NCBI GenBank assembly: GCA_051418075.1
Contig: JBPRGG010000029.1
Coordinates: forward strand, 216,189 to 280,188
DNA length: 64,000 nt
Direction: 5' to 3'
DNA from: JBPRGG01 sp051418075
GTDB lineage: Bacteria; Bacteroidota; Bacteroidia; Cytophagales; Cyclobacteriaceae
This document shows, piece by piece, positions 62,541-64,000 of the stretch. Positions within the stretch are counted from its first letter, which is position 1. Each line of letters begins with the position of its first letter. The position numbers and the translations under genes are program-made. The notes below the pieces were generated by a model that ran no database searches, was not told the DNA's origin, and saw nothing but the letters and a program-made list of their open reading frames with translations.

Positions 62541-63642
62541 ATCTTTGCAATTGGATTACCAACTTTTGAACAAGTCACCAACTTCAAGTAAGAAAATTAT
62601 CTATATCGGAGATTTAAGCGATAGCATGTTTGATGCATTAAGCCAGTTGGGTTATCAGATATTATCTTTTAATTTATCTTTTTCGGCCGATGTTTGGTTG
62701 GAGTTTACCGCTTTTTCAGAGATGAATTTACCAGATGCTATTCTATGTGATTTAGAATTGCCTGATACAGATGCATTTTCTTTGTTTGAGCTTTTTGGCA
62801 AAAATGAAAAATTGATGTTCATTCCATTCATAGTGATTAGTAAAACCTATAATCATATTGATAAGATTAAAGCTTTTGAATTAGGGGTAGATGATTTTTA
62901 TCCAGTTTCTGTTAGTGCCGATCAATTGGATGATCGTATTGCCATCCTAAAAAGAATTAAGAAAGAAAAGTTGCCTAATACTGAAGCTACAAATACCATT
63001 AAAGATCATTATGAGGATAAGATTGTATGGCCTAAGCGTCTGTTTGATATTTTAATATCGCTATTTCTTTTGATTTTATTGAGTCCTTTAATCATATTGA
63101 TATCCATACTCATTCTGTTAACTTCGCCAGGGCCAGTTATTTATGTGTCAAAACGGGTCGGTACGGGATATAAAATATTTGATTTTTATAAATTCAGAAC
63201 CATGTACAAGGATGCGGATAAAAGAATGCAAGAACTAATACATCTGAACCAATATTCCCTTAATGGCAGCAAATCCTCATTTTTTAAAATTAACAATGAT
63301 CCCAGAATAACTAAAATTGGCAGATTTTTAAGAAAAACGAGCTTAGATGAATTACCTCAGTTAATAAATGTTTTAACCGGTGATATGTCATTGGTAGGTA
63401 ATCGTCCTTTGCCGCTTTATGAAGCAGAGCAACTAACCACAGATTTATGGGCCAAAAGATTCCTGGCACCGGCTGGAATCACTGGTTTGTGGCAGGTTAC
63501 CCAAAGAGGGAAAAAAGATATGTCAGAGCAGGAAAGAAAGGAACTAGATGTTTCATATGCAGATCGATCTTCTTTTTGGTTTGATATAAGTATTTTGTTG
63601 AGGACTTTACCGGCAGTGGTTACCAATAGAGAAACAGTATAG
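62533..63642 (+). CDS. Pseudo-receiver/bacterial sugar transferase fusion
   Basis: 369-residue protein. Residues about 18-140 form a receiver-like domain: YIGDLSDSMFDALSQLG, candidate Asp in ILCDLELPDTDAF, and VISKTYNH, but the usual acidic pair is reduced and the conserved Lys-Pro is replaced by YPVSVSAD. Residues about 165-365 are a polyprenyl-phosphate sugar-1-P transferase (WbaP/WcaJ C-terminal type): membrane helix ISLFLLILLSPLIILISILI, VSKRVGTGYKIFDFYKFRTM, LRKTSLDELPQLINVLTGDM, VGNRPLPLYE, and AGITGLWQV. It probably starts assembly of a surface polysaccharide by linking the first sugar phosphate to undecaprenyl phosphate. The receiver part may tie this step to the adjacent regulator. 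Confidence 0.9.
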   Translation: MHKSLQLDYQLLNKSPTSSKKIIYIGDLSDSMFDALSQLGYQILSFNLSFSADVWLEFTAFSEMNLPDAILCDLELPDTDAFSLFELFGKNEKLMFIPFIVISKTYNHIDKIKAFELGVDDFYPVSVSADQLDDRIAILKRIKKEKLPNTEATNTIKDHYEDKIVWPKRLFDILISLFLLILLSPLIILISILILLTSPGPVIYVSKRVGTGYKIFDFYKFRTMYKDADKRMQELIHLNQYSLNGSKSSFFKINNDPRITKIGRFLRKTSLDELPQLINVLTGDMSLVGNRPLPLYEAEQLTTDLWAKRFLAPAGITGLWQVTQRGKKDMSEQERKELDVSYADRSSFWFDISILLRTLPAVVTNRETV

Positions 63643-63643
63643 A

Positions 63644-64000
63644 ATGGAAAATACAACAAACATAAATCAACCCTATTGGACTTCCATCAGATCGTTCCTA
63701 TTTTCTGTGATAAAGTTGATTCGGCCGCATCATTGGGTAAAAAATGCTTTTCTGTTTATACCGTTATTTTTCGCGGGTGAATTCTTTAATATTGAAAAAA
63801 TATACTCTTTAACTGTTGGATTCATAGCTTTTAGTTTAATCGCCAGTAGTATTTATGTCATAAATGATTATAATGATATAATAGCTGACCGTTTACATCC
63901 TGAAAAGAGGAAAAGGCCATTGGCTTCGGGTGATTTAGCAAAACCTGTAGGGATCGCTATCTTTGTTTTACTTTTTTTGTCGGGGTTTACTTTAGGTTAT
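63644..64000 (+). CDS. UbiA-type prenyltransferase (decaprenyl-phosphate phosphoribosyltransferase-like), partial
   Basis: First 119 codons, continuing past the window edge. The start is 1 base after the sugar transferase stop. Visible motifs match the UbiA branch of 5-phosphoribosyl-1-pyrophosphate: decaprenyl-phosphate transferases: IKLIRPHHWVKNAFLFIPLF near residue 25, then YVINDYNDIIADRLHPEKRKRPLASGD near 75-100, with the NDxxD metal-binding site. This enzyme type makes the lipid-linked precursor for arabinose or other pentose donors, suggesting a pentose-containing surface glycan. Only half of the protein is visible. Confidence 0.82.
   Translation, partial: MENTTNINQPYWTSIRSFLFSVIKLIRPHHWVKNAFLFIPLFFAGEFFNIEKIYSLTVGFIAFSLIASSIYVINDYNDIIADRLHPEKRKRPLASGDLAKPVGIAIFVLLFLSGFTLGY

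Overview
The window looks like chromosome from a Bacteroidota bacterium, most likely Cytophagales and near Cyclobacteriaceae. This placement comes from gene content, not from a phylogenetic marker. Supporting features are SusC/SusD proteins under an ECF sigma factor and FecR, a type IX secretion C-terminal domain, a SUF-only Fe-S cluster operon, divergent lptD and amidase/MCE genes, weak Shine-Dalgarno sites, and promoters of the form TTG-N18..20-TAnnTTTG. No rRNA, tRNA, CRISPR array, intact insertion sequence or prophage was recognised.

Layout. 1-6.3 kb: housekeeping and metabolism (end of a hexapeptide-repeat protein, NUDIX CoA pyrophosphatase, lipocalin-like lipoprotein, DUF819 membrane protein, M42 peptidase, Tat-exported Gfo/Idh/MocA oxidoreductase coupled to a type II pantothenate kinase). 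6.3-15.1 kb: a polysaccharide-uptake locus (ECF sigma, FecR, SusC with an N-terminal STN signalling domain, SusD, sulfatase). 15.2-23.6 kb: FAD monooxygenase, two PhoD-like phosphatases, prolyl aminopeptidase, and a large type-IX-secreted glycoside hydrolase. 23.7-30.6 kb: sufBCDSE-sufT-bacilliredoxin plus an Lrp regulator. 31-32.7 kb: acyl-CoA ligase. 32.8-37.6 kb: a three-gene carbohydrate cluster (SGNH/sialate O-acetylesterase fusion, GH30-like hydrolase, CE1-like esterase). 37.8-45.1 kb: lipoproteins and exported proteins, a four-carbon acid sugar kinase, a calcineurin-like phosphoesterase, an OmpH-like protein, a patatin and an extreme Arg/Asp-rich exported protein. 45.3-49.7 kb: a 1347-residue membrane receptor with a degenerate P-loop domain and a small unknown protein. 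49.8-52.9 kb: a sulfatase paired with an apparently exported O-methyltransferase, and an orphan SiaC. 53-61.7 kb: lptD, amidase, MCE protein, SirB1-like protein, cytochrome c and a PQQ-type sugar dehydrogenase, interspersed with a GC-rich hairpin repeat. 62.1-64 kb: the start of a surface-polysaccharide locus (response regulator, receiver-fused sugar transferase, UbiA-type prenyltransferase), cut by the window edge.

Working together. The sigma/FecR/SusC set is a cell-surface signalling circuit that should induce glycan import, with the neighbouring sulfatase as desulfating partner. The esterase/GH30/acetylesterase trio lacks SusCD and looks like a side-chain and backbone cleavage set for an acylated plant-type glycan. 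The SUF operon carries a promoter just past the lrp stop and has a leader of about 210 nt. The items most worth following up are the 45.3-49.3 kb receptor, the hairpin repeat family whose arms change together between copies, the pseudo-receiver/sugar-transferase fusion, and the Arg/Asp-rich exported protein.
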